A DNA stretch of 64,000 nucleotides, from the NCBI GenBank assembly GCA_026391315.1, contig JAPLDT010000023.1:1-64000 (forward strand), given 5' to 3'. Below the pieces are notes generated by a model. That model did not search any database and was not told where the DNA came from. It worked only from the letters and a program-made list of their open reading frames with translations. Source of the stretch: Bacteroidia bacterium. Its GTDB lineage: Bacteria > Bacteroidota > Bacteroidia > Bacteroidales > Prolixibacteraceae. Every line of letters starts with the position of its first letter. Within the stretch, counting starts at the first letter, position 1. Positions 56,222 to 64,000 of the stretch are shown piece after piece. The translations under genes were made by a program, and so were the position numbers.

Positions 56222-57259
56222 TCAGCCCTCGATCTCCCCTTTGAGGTTTTTACTCAAATAATACTTGGTCTCATTGGGCATGAGGTTTTGTCCGAGCAGG
56301 AACATCAATTTTGTGATGGCCGCCTCGACGGTACTGTCACCCCCACTGATGACTCCTGCTTTTTGGAGTTCAATACTGGTTTCGTATTGACCCATCAGTA
56401 CTTTTCCACCGGGACACTGGGAGACATTCATCAGGATCAGTCCCCTTTTTGATGCTTTTTTTATGGCTGCAATCAGCCAGGGTGAAGTTGGCATATTCCC
56501 TGATCCATAAGATTCCAGTACAACACCTCTCAGATCTGGCAACTGAAGAATTGACTCAAAATAGTGGCGGTTCAGGCCCGGGAATATCTTTAGGATGATC
56601 ACCCGATCATCGATAGCCGTATTGATTTTTAATACTCCCTTGTTTTTAGGGTAATTGATCCGTTCAAAATTGTACACAATATCAACGCCGGCTTTTGCTA
56701 ATGCCGGATAGTTGTGCGAGGCAAAAGCGCTGAATTGAGCCGAGTCTTTTTTTGTAGTCCGGTTTCCACGAAAAAGCTGGGAATCAAAATAGATGCAAAC
56801 TTCCGGGACGATAGATCTCCCATCCCTTTTGGCGGCGGCAATTTGCACGGCTGTAATAATATTCTCTTTCCCATCCGTTCGTAATACTCCAATAGGCAAT
56901 TGAGAGCCGGTCATGACAACAGCCTTGTCCAGATTTTCAAACATGTAACTGAGCGCAGAAGCAGTATACGACATGGTATCAGTACCATGCAGAATAACAA
57001 AACCATCGTATTTGGTATAATTTTTCTGAATTGTTTTGGCCAGCTGAGCCCAAATAGCAGGGGTCATGTTGGAGGAGTCGATGGGTGGGTTAAATGTGAT
57101 GGAAGAGATCGAATAACCCAATTTATTCAACTCAGGAATCTCGTCGAGCAACATTCCGAATTTCATTGGGGCAAGTATTTTGGTAACAGGATCTTCCCTC
57201 ATCCCAATGGTACCGCCGGTGTAGATGATCAGTATTGATGCTTTTTCGTTGTTCGACAT
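56222..57259 (-). CDS. ansA: Type I L-asparaginase
   Basis: 345 aa. The active-site motifs are TGGTIGM (14-20) and HGTDTMSYTASALSYM (91-106), with TGSQLPIGVLRTDGKENI next. No signal peptide is seen, so it is the cytosolic AnsA type, hydrolysing asparagine to aspartate and ammonia. Its two sides are bracketed by repeat islands D and E, which share unit and spacing. A -7-like TACATTTG (minus, 57297-57290) lies about 30 bases upstream. Confidence 0.95.
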   Translation of the reverse strand: MSNNEKASILIIYTGGTIGMREDPVTKILAPMKFGMLLDEIPELNKLGYSISSITFNPPIDSSNMTPAIWAQLAKTIQKNYTKYDGFVILHGTDTMSYTASALSYMFENLDKAVVMTGSQLPIGVLRTDGKENIITAVQIAAAKRDGRSIVPEVCIYFDSQLFRGNRTTKKDSAQFSAFASHNYPALAKAGVDIVYNFERINYPKNKGVLKINTAIDDRVIILKIFPGLNRHYFESILQLPDLRGVVLESYGSGNMPTSPWLIAAIKKASKRGLILMNVSQCPGGKVLMGQYETSIELQKAGVISGGDSTVEAAITKLMFLLGQNLMPNETKYYLSKNLKGEIEG

Positions 57260-57309
57260 ACGTACTATTCTAGGTAAATTAGCCTCTTACAAATGTAGCT
57301 AAAAGTTAT

Positions 57310-57405
57310 TACACAGAGTCTCACAGAGTTCTCACAGAGTTACACAGAGAAAATTATTTTGCTCTGTGTAACTCTGTACTTCTCTTTCTTCCTCTGTGTA
57401 ATATT
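57310..57405. repeat. Island E: second copy of the CACAGAG island
   Basis: CACAGAG begins at 57312, 57322, 57333 and 57343, exactly the 10/11/10 spacing of island D. The inverted arm has CTCTGTG/CTCTGTA at 57362, 57372 and 57392 with a diverged CTCTTTC at 57383, ending GTAATATTTT. It lies between ansA and tatD. Confidence 0.92.
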
Positions 57406-57414
57406 TTTTTGCGT

Positions 57415-58179
57415 TTAGAATCCAAACAACTCTTTCGCGTTCTTCGAAGTGATGGCGGCAATATTTTCGATGGAGGTATCGTGGAGTTGAGCAATTTTCG
57501 CGGCGACGGTAACAACGTAAGAACATTCATTTCGTTTGCCCCTGTGGGGAACAGGTGCCAGCCAGGGAGAGTCGGTTTCAATCAGCAGATGACGGGGATC
57601 AATCTTTTGAATGGTCTCTCCAAGATCGGAATTCTTGAAGGTAATAATGCCGTTGATCCCAATTTTAAATCCTAACTCAATAATTTGTTCCGCTTGCCCG
57701 AGATTTCCGGTGAAACTGTGAAACACTCCCTGTAAGCCTGGAGTATGTACTTTTCTGAGTTGTTCCATCACTTCATTAAAGGATTCCCTGACATGGATAA
57801 CGATTGGTAAACTTCTGTTTTTGGCCCAGCCAATCTGTGTTACAAAGGCTTCAATCTGCTCGTCCAGAAATGATTTATCCCAGAAAAGATCAATGCCTAT
57901 CTCTCCAATGCCATAGAATTTTCTCTTTCCCAGCCAATACTCCAAAATCTGTAACTCCTTGCGGAAATCTTCCTTGACTGAAGTAGGGTGAAGACCTACC
58001 AATGGGAAAAATAGTCCGGGTATGGTATCGGTTAGATCCATCAATGGTTTGATTGAAGAACTGTCAATGTTAGGCAGGACAATGCGTTCGACACCAGCCT
58101 CCAGGGCACGGGTGATTACCTCATCCCGGTCAAGGCTGAAATCAACTGAATAAATGTGCGAATGACTGTCAACAAACAT
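57415..58179 (-). CDS. tatD: TatD-family metal-dependent hydrolase (DNase)
   Basis: 254 aa. The TIM-barrel metal ligands are visible: H6 and H8 in DSHSHIY, the glutamate in GIGEIGIDLFWD, LPIVIHVRES, GVFHSFTG, and the aspartate in LLIETDSPWLAP. TatD/YcfH proteins act as 3' exonucleases on damaged DNA or as D-aminoacyl hydrolases. Named by family only. It is flanked by islands E and F. Confidence 0.93.
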   Translation of the reverse strand: MFVDSHSHIYSVDFSLDRDEVITRALEAGVERIVLPNIDSSSIKPLMDLTDTIPGLFFPLVGLHPTSVKEDFRKELQILEYWLGKRKFYGIGEIGIDLFWDKSFLDEQIEAFVTQIGWAKNRSLPIVIHVRESFNEVMEQLRKVHTPGLQGVFHSFTGNLGQAEQIIELGFKIGINGIITFKNSDLGETIQKIDPRHLLIETDSPWLAPVPHRGKRNECSYVVTVAAKIAQLHDTSIENIAAITSKNAKELFGF

Positions 58180-58244
58180 ACTCTCAAATTTTATACAAAG
58201 GTAATCAAGCTGACAATCAGTTAGGTTAAGGGAATGTTATATCT

Positions 58245-58282
58245 GAGTTATAAGTTATAAGTTATGAGTTATAAGTTATGGG
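58245..58282. repeat. Island F left arm (GTTATAA/GTTATGA units)
   Basis: GAGTTATAAGTTATAAGTTA then TGAGTTATAAGTTATGGG: tandem 7-9 base units with GTTAT as core. The inverse complement of the arm is at 58696-58727. The two arms enclose the four-helix-bundle gene. Confidence 0.9.
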
Positions 58283-58344
58283 ATTTGCGGAAATAAAAAA
58301 TTTTGTGTAACTTGTATGTAATGTTTAACCTAATTCATCCTGTA

Positions 58345-58701
58345 ATGAAAGAATTTATAATTAAGGAAAAGAGTTTTGCTTTTGCAATTAAAGTCATTCG
58401 ATTGTATCCTGTTCTTAGAAATAGCAGAAAGGAATTTGTATTAAGCAAACAACTTTTAAGGAGTGGAACTTCAGTAGGAGCAATGGTTCGTGAGGCTCAA
58501 AACGCCGAAAGTAAAGCAGATTTTGAACACAAATTAGCCATAGCACAAAAGGAATGTGATGAGTCTCTCTACTGGCTTGAACTACTTGGTCAAACTGAAT
58601 ATTTAACAGAAATTGAGTTTAACAACTTTCATTCTGAAGCAACTGAACTTCTCAAAATGATTAGAAGCGCAATTCTCACTTCTAAATCAAAACCCAAATA
58701 A
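58345..58701 (+). CDS. Four-helix-bundle protein (S23 / 23S rRNA intervening-sequence protein family)
   Basis: 118 aa from MKEFIIKEKSFAFAIKVIRL; a TTG at 58303 or ATG at 58321 would add 8-14 residues of unlikely sequence. Typical family blocks are SKQLLRSGTSVGAMVREAQN, AESKADFEHKLAIAQKE and ESLYWLELLGQTEYL, predicting four amphipathic helices. Relatives were first seen inside intervening sequences of 23S rRNA genes in Leptospira, and the DGR accessory protein Avd has the same fold. The stand-alone function is unknown. The stop codon lies at the start of the right repeat arm and the whole unit fits between tatD and gdhA. Confidence 0.92.
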   Translation: MKEFIIKEKSFAFAIKVIRLYPVLRNSRKEFVLSKQLLRSGTSVGAMVREAQNAESKADFEHKLAIAQKECDESLYWLELLGQTEYLTEIEFNNFHSEATELLKMIRSAILTSKSKPK

Positions 58702-58727
58702 CTCATAACTCATAACTCATAACTCTA
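58696..58727. repeat. Island F right arm (inverted)
   Basis: AAATAACTCATAACTCATAA then CTCATAACTCTA: four ATAACTC units 9 bases apart. Its complement reads GAGTTATGAGTTATGAG, matching the left arm at 58245-58282. It contains the stop codons of both the four-helix-bundle gene and gdhA. Confidence 0.9.
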
Positions 58728-60062
58728 TACCAGCCCCTGCGCCAGCATTGCATCGGCCACCTTTACGAATCCTCCTACATTGGCTCCTTTTACGTAGTTT
58801 ATGTAATCGCCATCGCGGCCAAATTTTTTGCAAGTTTCATGGATATCATGCATGATCAGGTGAAGCCGTTTATCCACCTCCTCTTTGGTCCAGTTGTAGC
58901 GCATGCTGTTTTGCGACATCTCCAGTCCGGAAACTGCAACACCTCCGGCATTAACAGCTTTACCCGGAGCATAATGGATTTTATTGTCAAGGAAGTAGTT
59001 GACTGCTCCGGCAGTGCATCCCATGTTGGAGACTTCACCAATCAGGAAGCAGCCATTGGCAACCAGCTTTCTGGCATCGGCTTCATCAAGTTCGTTTTCA
59101 CAGGCACAAGGCAGTGCGATATCGACTTTTTGCTCCCAGGGTTTTGCATTTGGGAAGAAATGGCAGCCGAACTCCTCGGCATAAGGGGCAACAACATCAT
59201 TGTTTGAAGCACGAAGATCGAGCAGGTAATCAATTTTGTGTCCGGATATCCCTGCAGGATCATAAATATATCCATCTGGTCCTGAGATGGTCACAACTTT
59301 ACCGCCAAGTTCATCGATTTTTGTAATGGCTCCCCAGGCAACGTTGCCAAAACCGGAAACAGAGACAGTTTTTCCCTTCAGCTCTTTTCCCATCTCTTTG
59401 AGCATGTGCTGAACGAAATAGACGGCGCCAAACCCGGTTGCTTCAGGACGAATAAGTGATCCGCCCCAGCCCAGACCTTTGCCTGTCAACACTCCTGTAA
59501 ACTCATTGCGGATCCGTTTGTATTGTCCAAACAGATAACCAATTTCGCGGCCTCCAACGCCGATATCCCCGGCAGGAACATCTGTATTCGGTCCAATATG
59601 GCGAAAAAGTTCTGTCATAAAAGATTGGCAAAAACGCATGATCTCGTTGTCGCTTCTACCCTTGGCGCTAAAATCAGAGCCGCCTTTGCCGCCTCCCATG
59701 GGTAGGGTTGTAAGACTGTTTTTGAAGGTCTGTTCAAAACCGAGAAACTTTAAAATGCTCAGATTAACACTCTTGTGAAACCTTAAACCACCTTTATATG
59801 GACCCAAAGTGCTGTTAAACTCTATCCTGTATCCTCTGTTGATCTCAACTTCCCCCAGATCGTTCATCCAGGGTACGCGGAACATGATGGTACGCTCAGG
59901 TTCAACCATGCGCTCCAATATTTTGGCCTGTTTGTATCTTGGATTGGCATCGTACACATCCCAAACTGTTTCTATGACCTCCCTTACTGCCTGGTGGAAC
60001 TCATTTTCGCCCGGCGTACGGGATTTCAGCTCCTCCATAAATTTATCGATTCCGGCGTTCAT
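58725..60062 (-). CDS. gdhA: NADP-type glutamate dehydrogenase (hexameric)
   Basis: 445 aa, the length of the small hexameric GDH50s. Glutamate/2-oxoglutarate binding motifs are YKGGLRFHKSVNLS and the catalytic-lysine block LPMGGGKGGSDFSAKGRS. VPAGDIGVGGREIGYLFGQY and the Rossmann region VSVSGFGNVAWGAI follow, then ANAGGVAVSGLEMSQN. It assimilates or releases ammonium. Cofactor preference is inferred. The upstream region has a -7-like box and two dyad operators 30 bp apart. Confidence 0.96.
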   Translation of the reverse strand: MNAGIDKFMEELKSRTPGENEFHQAVREVIETVWDVYDANPRYKQAKILERMVEPERTIMFRVPWMNDLGEVEINRGYRIEFNSTLGPYKGGLRFHKSVNLSILKFLGFEQTFKNSLTTLPMGGGKGGSDFSAKGRSDNEIMRFCQSFMTELFRHIGPNTDVPAGDIGVGGREIGYLFGQYKRIRNEFTGVLTGKGLGWGGSLIRPEATGFGAVYFVQHMLKEMGKELKGKTVSVSGFGNVAWGAITKIDELGGKVVTISGPDGYIYDPAGISGHKIDYLLDLRASNNDVVAPYAEEFGCHFFPNAKPWEQKVDIALPCACENELDEADARKLVANGCFLIGEVSNMGCTAGAVNYFLDNKIHYAPGKAVNAGGVAVSGLEMSQNSMRYNWTKEEVDKRLHLIMHDIHETCKKFGRDGDYINYVKGANVGGFVKVADAMLAQGLV

Positions 60063-60103
60063 GTTTAATTTTTTTAGATGTTTTGTTTAGAAAAATCAAC
60101 ATC

Positions 60104-60173
60104 CAAAAGTAATTGAATTTTGCTTCCGATATTCTTAGAGGAATGTGAATTATATCATTAATTCTTAGAGAAT
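60104..60173 (-). promoter_or_regulatory. gdhA upstream region: -7-like box and two ATTCTTAGAG operator-like dyads
   Basis: On the minus strand TACTTTTG (60111-60104) matches TAnnTTTG. Upstream are two identical decamers ATTCTTAGAG at 60131-60140 and 60161-60170, exactly 30 bp apart. The second is part of a perfect dyad ATTCT-TAG-AGAAT (60161-60173) and the first of a near-perfect one. They would lie near -40 and -70 from a start close to 60097. Confidence 0.5.
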
Positions 60174-60324
60174 CAAACTATTAGTCCCGGATTTGGATTT
60201 ATTGGATTATGCTGGGATTAATTGGATTTTGATTTCAAACTGAAAGTGAAAGGAGTGGTTTTGAGTGAAGTTTTTAAATATTTCAATTTTTGGCAAGTAG
60301 AATGGTTCTTCAAATGATAAGAAT
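60174..60324. other. Gene-free AT-rich stretch with TTGGATT units
   Basis: GGATTTGGATTTATTGGATT, then GGGATTAATTGGATTTTG (about 60189-60232), are short degenerate repeats. Nothing else is recognisable before the inverted-repeat element. Confidence 0.4.
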
Positions 60325-60529
60325 GAGAAACTGTTTAAATTTTATTGTTCACAATTTATTCATCAGAATTCACTTGATCATGACTGTGCCGTAGGCACAT
60401 AATGTCGGTAGAAAGAGAATTTACCAGAAAATATCCCGTCCCTTACGGGACGGAATTTAGATCTTAATCCTTTTTCTACCGACATTATATCCCTAACGGG
60501 ACAAAAAGACAAATCTTAAACAGTCTCTG
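60325..60529. mobile_element. Nested inverted-repeat (MITE-like) element
   Basis: The outer arms AGAAACTGTTTAA (60326-60338) and its complement (60516-60528) match at 12 of 13. The inner arms ATAATGTCGGTAGAAA (60399-60414) and TTTCTACCGACATTAT (60473-60488) are perfect over 16 bp. Inside are GTGCC/GGCAC (60386-60398) and CCGTCCC-TTAC-GGGACGG (60436-60453). A TCCC/GGGA hairpin follows at 60490-60501. There is no coding frame. The outer end recurs at 24820-24832. Confidence 0.7.
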
Positions 60530-60591
60530 AGAACAAGGTTTAGTCTTTAATGAAAGGCGATGCATCGCGAAAGATTATCATCAATGAATGA

Positions 60592-60795
60592 TTAAATTCC
60601 AAGTTTATCGAAAAGATCTGCTGAATTTGCAGCTTTGGTACCCTTACCTGATTCAACATCCTGAATTGCGGTAATAGTATCGTAATTTGGGAACGGCTCA
60701 TGAACGAGATGGGAATCAACATTCATCTTACTCAGCAATTTGGTTAGCAAAGCCTCTTCTGCTCGATTTTTGGGTTTGATGACGATCGTTGACAT
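60592..60795 (-). CDS. Small conserved-looking protein, antitoxin-like, orphan
   Basis: 67 aa. It starts MSTIVIKPKNRAEEALLTKL, a form common in small Bacteroidota proteins annotated as hypothetical or antitoxin-like. It ends ANSADLFDKLGI. A -7-like box (minus TATCTTTG, 60818-60811) lies 15 bases upstream. A toxin gene would be expected just downstream (below 60592), but the 60530-60591 stretch and the repeat element beyond encode none. Function not established. Confidence 0.65.
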   Translation of the reverse strand: MSTIVIKPKNRAEEALLTKLLSKMNVDSHLVHEPFPNYDTITAIQDVESGKGTKAANSADLFDKLGI

Positions 60796-60825
60796 GGGAA
60801 ACTGTTTTTACAAAGATACGGACTA

Positions 60826-60857
60826 TTTATAAATATAGGATATTAATCTTAATTTTG
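60826..60857 (+). promoter_or_regulatory. Candidate leuS promoter
   Basis: TTTA (60826-60829), a 20-base spacer and TAATTTTG (60850-60857) fit the Bacteroidota TTTG/TAnnTTTG promoter with one mismatch. The leuS ATG is at 60893, giving a leader of about 30 bases. Confidence 0.55.
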
Positions 60858-60892
60858 CACCAGATTTTTACGTACAATAAGTTCAAAACCCG

Positions 60893-63556
60893 ATGGATTA
60901 TAACTTCAAAGAAATTGAAGCCAAATGGCAGCAGTACTGGGCTGATAACAATAGTTTCAAGACAATAGACGATTTCTCAAAACCAAAATTTTACTGTCTC
61001 GACATGTTTCCCTATCCTTCGGGTGCAGGACTGCATGTTGGACATCCTGAAGGATACACCGCCACCGATATTGTTTGCCGGTACAAGCGGAGCAAGGGTT
61101 TCAACGTACTTCACCCGATGGGCTGGGATGCGTTTGGCTTGCCCGCCGAGCAATATGCCATCCAAACGGGTACGCATCCTGCCGAAACCACCCAAAAAAA
61201 TTGCGACAATTTCAGACGTCAAATTCAGTCGCTCGGTCTGAGTTATGACTGGGACCGTGAAATAAATACCACCGATCCCTCCTATTTTAAATGGACGCAA
61301 TGGATCTTTACCAAATTGTACAACACCTGGTTTGATGCTACAGATGGGAAAGGGAAGCACATCAACGAACTGACCATACCTGAAGAAATTTCCAAAGCTG
61401 GCAAGAAAGCTGTCAGGGAATATGTCGATCAGAAACGCCTGGCTTACTATGGGGAAGCCCAGGTCTGGTATTGCCGTACCTGCAAAACTGTCTGTGCAAA
61501 CGAAGAGGTTTTGAACGACGGTTCGCACGAAAAGTGCGGCACCAAAGAGGTGGAACGCCGTTTCCTGAAGCAGTGGATGCTTCGGATACCCCATTATGCC
61601 GAAAGATTGCTCGAGGGTCTCGATGACCTCGATTGGCCCGAAGGTGTCAAGGAGATGCAGCGCAACTGGATCGGACGCTCAACCGGAGCAGAAGTTGATT
61701 TCGCGCTGGTGGGAACTGACAAAAAATTGAAGGTTTACACTACCCGTCCCGACACCCTCTTTGGCGCGACTTACATGGTGGTTGCTCCTGAACATGAGCT
61801 CGTTTCAGAAATTACTACTGTCGCTCAAAAGAGTGCTGTCGCCAATTACATCAACAGTGCCGCGATGAAAAGCGAACTCGACAGGACCGACCTGTCGAAA
61901 GGCAAAACAGGTGTATTTACCGGCTGTTATGCGATCAATCCGATAAATGGCGCAAAAATACCGGTCTGGGTTGCAGATTACGTTCTGATGGGATACGGGA
62001 CCGGCGCCATCATGGCTGTTCCGGCCCACGATCACCGCGACTTTGAATTTGCACAAACATACAATTTACCCATCGTCTGCATTTTAGATCCTGAAGAGGG
62101 TGTCGATACAGAATTGAGAAGGAAGATTCTTGCCGGGGAAGCATGTTGGAGCGAAGATGGCGCCTATATTAATTCTGTCAACAAAAATATCGGAATCGAC
62201 ATCAATGGTCTGTCCAAAGAAAAGGGAATTGAGCAGGTAACCTCCTGGCTCGAAAGTGCCGGATTGGGGAAAGCGACTGTCAATTACAAGCTGCGCGATT
62301 GGCTCTTCAGCCGTCAGCGATACTGGGGTGAGCCATTTCCCGTTATCCATTGGGAAGACGGAGATGTCACCCTGCTAGATGATGCTGAACTTCCTTTGCT
62401 GTTACCGGAAGTAGAAAAATATCAGCCCGGCGAGACCGGCGAATCACCTTTGTCGAATGCCGGTGAATGGCTTCATGTGGCAGATGCCAATGGTCGGAAA
62501 GGCCGCCGCGAAACCAATACCATGCCTCAATGGGCTGGTTCCTGCTGGTATTACCTGCGATTCATCGATCCGAAAAATGATTCAGCACCCTTTGCCAAAG
62601 CCAAAGAGAACTACTGGATGCCGGTAGACCTCTATGTTGGAGGGGCCGAACATGCCGTATTGCACCTTTTGTACAGCCGTTTCTGGCACAAGGTGCTTTT
62701 TGATTTGGGGATAGTTTCTACCAATGAGCCTTTCCAAAAATTGTACAACCAGGGGATGATCCTGGCATTTGCCTATGAAACAGCCTCCGGCTCCAAAGTT
62801 CCTTCCGATATGGTGACTGAAAAGGAGGGCAAATATTCTCACAACGAAACCGGCGAGGAGCTGCACCAGATTGTAGCCAAGATGTCCAAATCGTTGAAAA
62901 ATGTGGTGAATCCGGATGATGTTGTTGAGAAATTCGGCGCCGATTCACTGCGGCTCTACGAGATGTTTATCGGTCCGCTCGACGCGACCAAACCCTGGAC
63001 AGAGAATGGCGTGAAGGGCGTCTATAATTTTCTGCGAAGGGTAGCAACTTTCTTCGGTGAAAAAAGCAACCTGACAGAAGGCGCAGAACGAAAAGAAACA
63101 TTGAAGATATTGCATCAGACCATCAAAAAGGTAGGGGATGATGTGGAAGACATGAAGTTCAATACTGCCATTTCGCAAATGATGGTCTTTACCAACCATT
63201 GCTACAAAGTTGGAACAGTTACATCTGAAACTGCAAATATTTTTTACCAGGTGTTGGCGCCATTTGCCCCCCATCTTGCAGAAGAGCTTTGGGCCTTGAA
63301 CGGAAATTTGCAAAGCGTTGGAATCTCCTCATGGCCTCAGTTTGATCTTGCCTGCCTAACGGAGGAAGTTGTAGAGTACCCGGTCTCTTTCAATGGGAAA
63401 GTTAGGTTCAGACTCGAGTTGCCGGTCGGTCTTTCGGCCAAGGAAGTTGAGGATGCAGCCCTAAAAAGCGATCTGACCAAAAAGTGGATCGAAGGCAATA
63501 CGATTGTAAAGATCATTGTGGTGCCGGGGAAGATTGTGAATATTGTGCTTCGGTAG
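60893..63556 (+). CDS. leuS: Leucyl-tRNA synthetase
   Basis: 887 aa class I synthetase. The HIGH motif is HVGH at 48-51 ([20 protein letters not shown]). The editing CP1 domain is at about 240-440 ([34 protein letters not shown] with its editing aspartate). The zinc-like CRTC...EKCG element is near 195-220, [14 protein letters not shown] is conserved, and KMSKS is near 663-667 ([17 protein letters not shown]). The stop codon TAG is the first three bases of a 26-bp palindrome. Confidence 0.98.
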   Translation: MDYNFKEIEAKWQQYWADNNSFKTIDDFSKPKFYCLDMFPYPSGAGLHVGHPEGYTATDIVCRYKRSKGFNVLHPMGWDAFGLPAEQYAIQTGTHPAETTQKNCDNFRRQIQSLGLSYDWDREINTTDPSYFKWTQWIFTKLYNTWFDATDGKGKHINELTIPEEISKAGKKAVREYVDQKRLAYYGEAQVWYCRTCKTVCANEEVLNDGSHEKCGTKEVERRFLKQWMLRIPHYAERLLEGLDDLDWPEGVKEMQRNWIGRSTGAEVDFALVGTDKKLKVYTTRPDTLFGATYMVVAPEHELVSEITTVAQKSAVANYINSAAMKSELDRTDLSKGKTGVFTGCYAINPINGAKIPVWVADYVLMGYGTGAIMAVPAHDHRDFEFAQTYNLPIVCILDPEEGVDTELRRKILAGEACWSEDGAYINSVNKNIGIDINGLSKEKGIEQVTSWLESAGLGKATVNYKLRDWLFSRQRYWGEPFPVIHWEDGDVTLLDDAELPLLLPEVEKYQPGETGESPLSNAGEWLHVADANGRKGRRETNTMPQWAGSCWYYLRFIDPKNDSAPFAKAKENYWMPVDLYVGGAEHAVLHLLYSRFWHKVLFDLGIVSTNEPFQKLYNQGMILAFAYETASGSKVPSDMVTEKEGKYSHNETGEELHQIVAKMSKSLKNVVNPDDVVEKFGADSLRLYEMFIGPLDATKPWTENGVKGVYNFLRRVATFFGEKSNLTEGAERKETLKILHQTIKKVGDDVEDMKFNTAISQMMVFTNHCYKVGTVTSETANIFYQVLAPFAPHLAEELWALNGNLQSVGISSWPQFDLACLTEEVVEYPVSFNGKVRFRLELPVGLSAKEVEDAALKSDLTKKWIEGNTIVKIIVVPGKIVNIVLR

Positions 63557-63579
63557 AGACGTTGCATGCAACGTCTCTA
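63554..63579. terminator. Perfect 26-bp palindrome at the leuS stop codon
   Basis: The half-site TAGAGACGTTGCA (63554-63566) is followed directly by its complement (63567-63579) with no loop. It includes the leuS stop. No T tract follows, so it may be a REP-type sequence or a bidirectional hairpin; a simple rho-independent terminator is less likely. Confidence 0.7.
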
Positions 63580-63623
63580 TGGGATGAATCGGATTGATTA
63601 CATTAAATTTAAAATACATCAAA

Positions 63624-64000
63624 ATGATGGCCCAAAAAATACGCGTCCGCTTCGCACCCAGCCCGACAGGTCCGCTCCACATTGGCGGCGTACGCACAGC
63701 CTTGTTCAACTATCTTTTTGCCAAACACAATGGAGGCGATTTCCTGCTAAGGATTGAAGATACCGATCAGACACGGTATGTGCCGGGTGCTGAGGCATAC
63801 ATCATGGAGGCGCTCGAATGGTGTGGCATCAAAATCGATGAAGGTCCGCTTGAAAGAGGCCCTCATGCGCCCTACCGCCAAAGCGAGCGGAAAGAACTTT
63901 ACAGCGCTTACGCACAGCAGTTGATTGATTCGGGGCATGCCTACTATGCTTTTGATACGGCCGAAGAGTTGGATGCATTGAGAACCAGGGCCGAGTCTGT
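63624..64000 (+). CDS. gltX: Glutamyl-tRNA synthetase, 5' part (runs off right edge)
   Basis: 125 codons are visible from ATG at 63624 (a second ATG follows directly). The class I HIGH motif is in [20 protein letters not shown]. It is followed by [20 protein letters not shown] and [20 protein letters not shown], standard for GltX/GlnS. The frame is open to the window edge. It may be co-transcribed with leuS, though the palindrome lies between them. Confidence 0.95.
   Translation, partial: MMAQKIRVRFAPSPTGPLHIGGVRTALFNYLFAKHNGGDFLLRIEDTDQTRYVPGAEAYIMEALEWCGIKIDEGPLERGPHAPYRQSERKELYSAYAQQLIDSGHAYYAFDTAEELDALRTRAES

Noticed and set aside
58303-58344. TTG (58303) or ATG (58321) start for the four-helix-bundle gene
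   Set aside because: Family members typically begin just before the I-KEKSFAFA block, which fits the ATG at 58345; the extra residues look non-coding.

Overview
The window comes from a member of the Bacteroidota, most likely class Bacteroidia. The evidence is a sprA/sov gene next to ruvA, CHU_C-type (type IX secretion, type B) sorting domains, an S46 dipeptidyl-peptidase, a suf operon in the order BCDSE-DUF59, a futalosine-pathway mqnC, and several TAnnTTTG -7 promoter boxes without strong Shine-Dalgarno sites. Species cannot be fixed from this window. No rRNA, tRNA or CRISPR array was seen.

Layout. 1-101: start of a secreted protein leaving the left edge. 0.4-6.2 kb (minus): Fe-S assembly operon sufB-C-D-S-E plus a DUF59 gene. 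6.5-7.5 kb: thiL. 7.9-14.0 kb (plus): MacAB-TolC-like efflux operon (ATPase, two permeases, HlyD adaptor, TolC). 14.1-15.3 kb: a small degraded patch (dinD-like fragment, orphan MntA-like nucleotidyltransferase), then rnhB. 15.7-24.7 kb (minus): pdxA-ruvA-sprA, with sprA broken by two lesions near its 5' end. 25.1-26.6 kb: leucyl aminopeptidase. 26.8-32.3 kb (plus): mqnC, speA, a TonB-dependent receptor. 32.5-40.6 kb (minus): B12-dependent ribonucleotide reductase, then S46 peptidase-rnhA-waaA, then kbl. 40.8-42.1 kb: a lone HlyD adaptor. 42.6-53.6 kb: two paralogous three-gene cell-surface cassettes, same internal order, facing each other tail to tail. 53.8-64.0 kb: tadA, aspS, ansA, tatD, an S23-type four-helix-bundle gene, gdhA, a small antitoxin-like gene, leuS and the start of gltX.

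The strongest leads are: (1) the convergent duplicated surface cassettes, each made of an Ig/HYR protein, a family with the sequence C-x-D-x-PLHP-x-AGK-x-Y, and a CHU_C-tailed protein; (2) a family of intergenic islands built from units repeated every 10-11 bp, usually with an inverted second arm, one of which encloses the S23-type gene; (3) sprA, the type IX translocon channel, apparently disrupted by two internal deletions at microhomologies although the same window encodes type IX cargo; (4) smaller points such as paired operator-like dyads 30 bp apart upstream of gdhA, a 40-bp tandem duplication that rewrites the SufD C-terminus, and MITE-like inverted-repeat elements.
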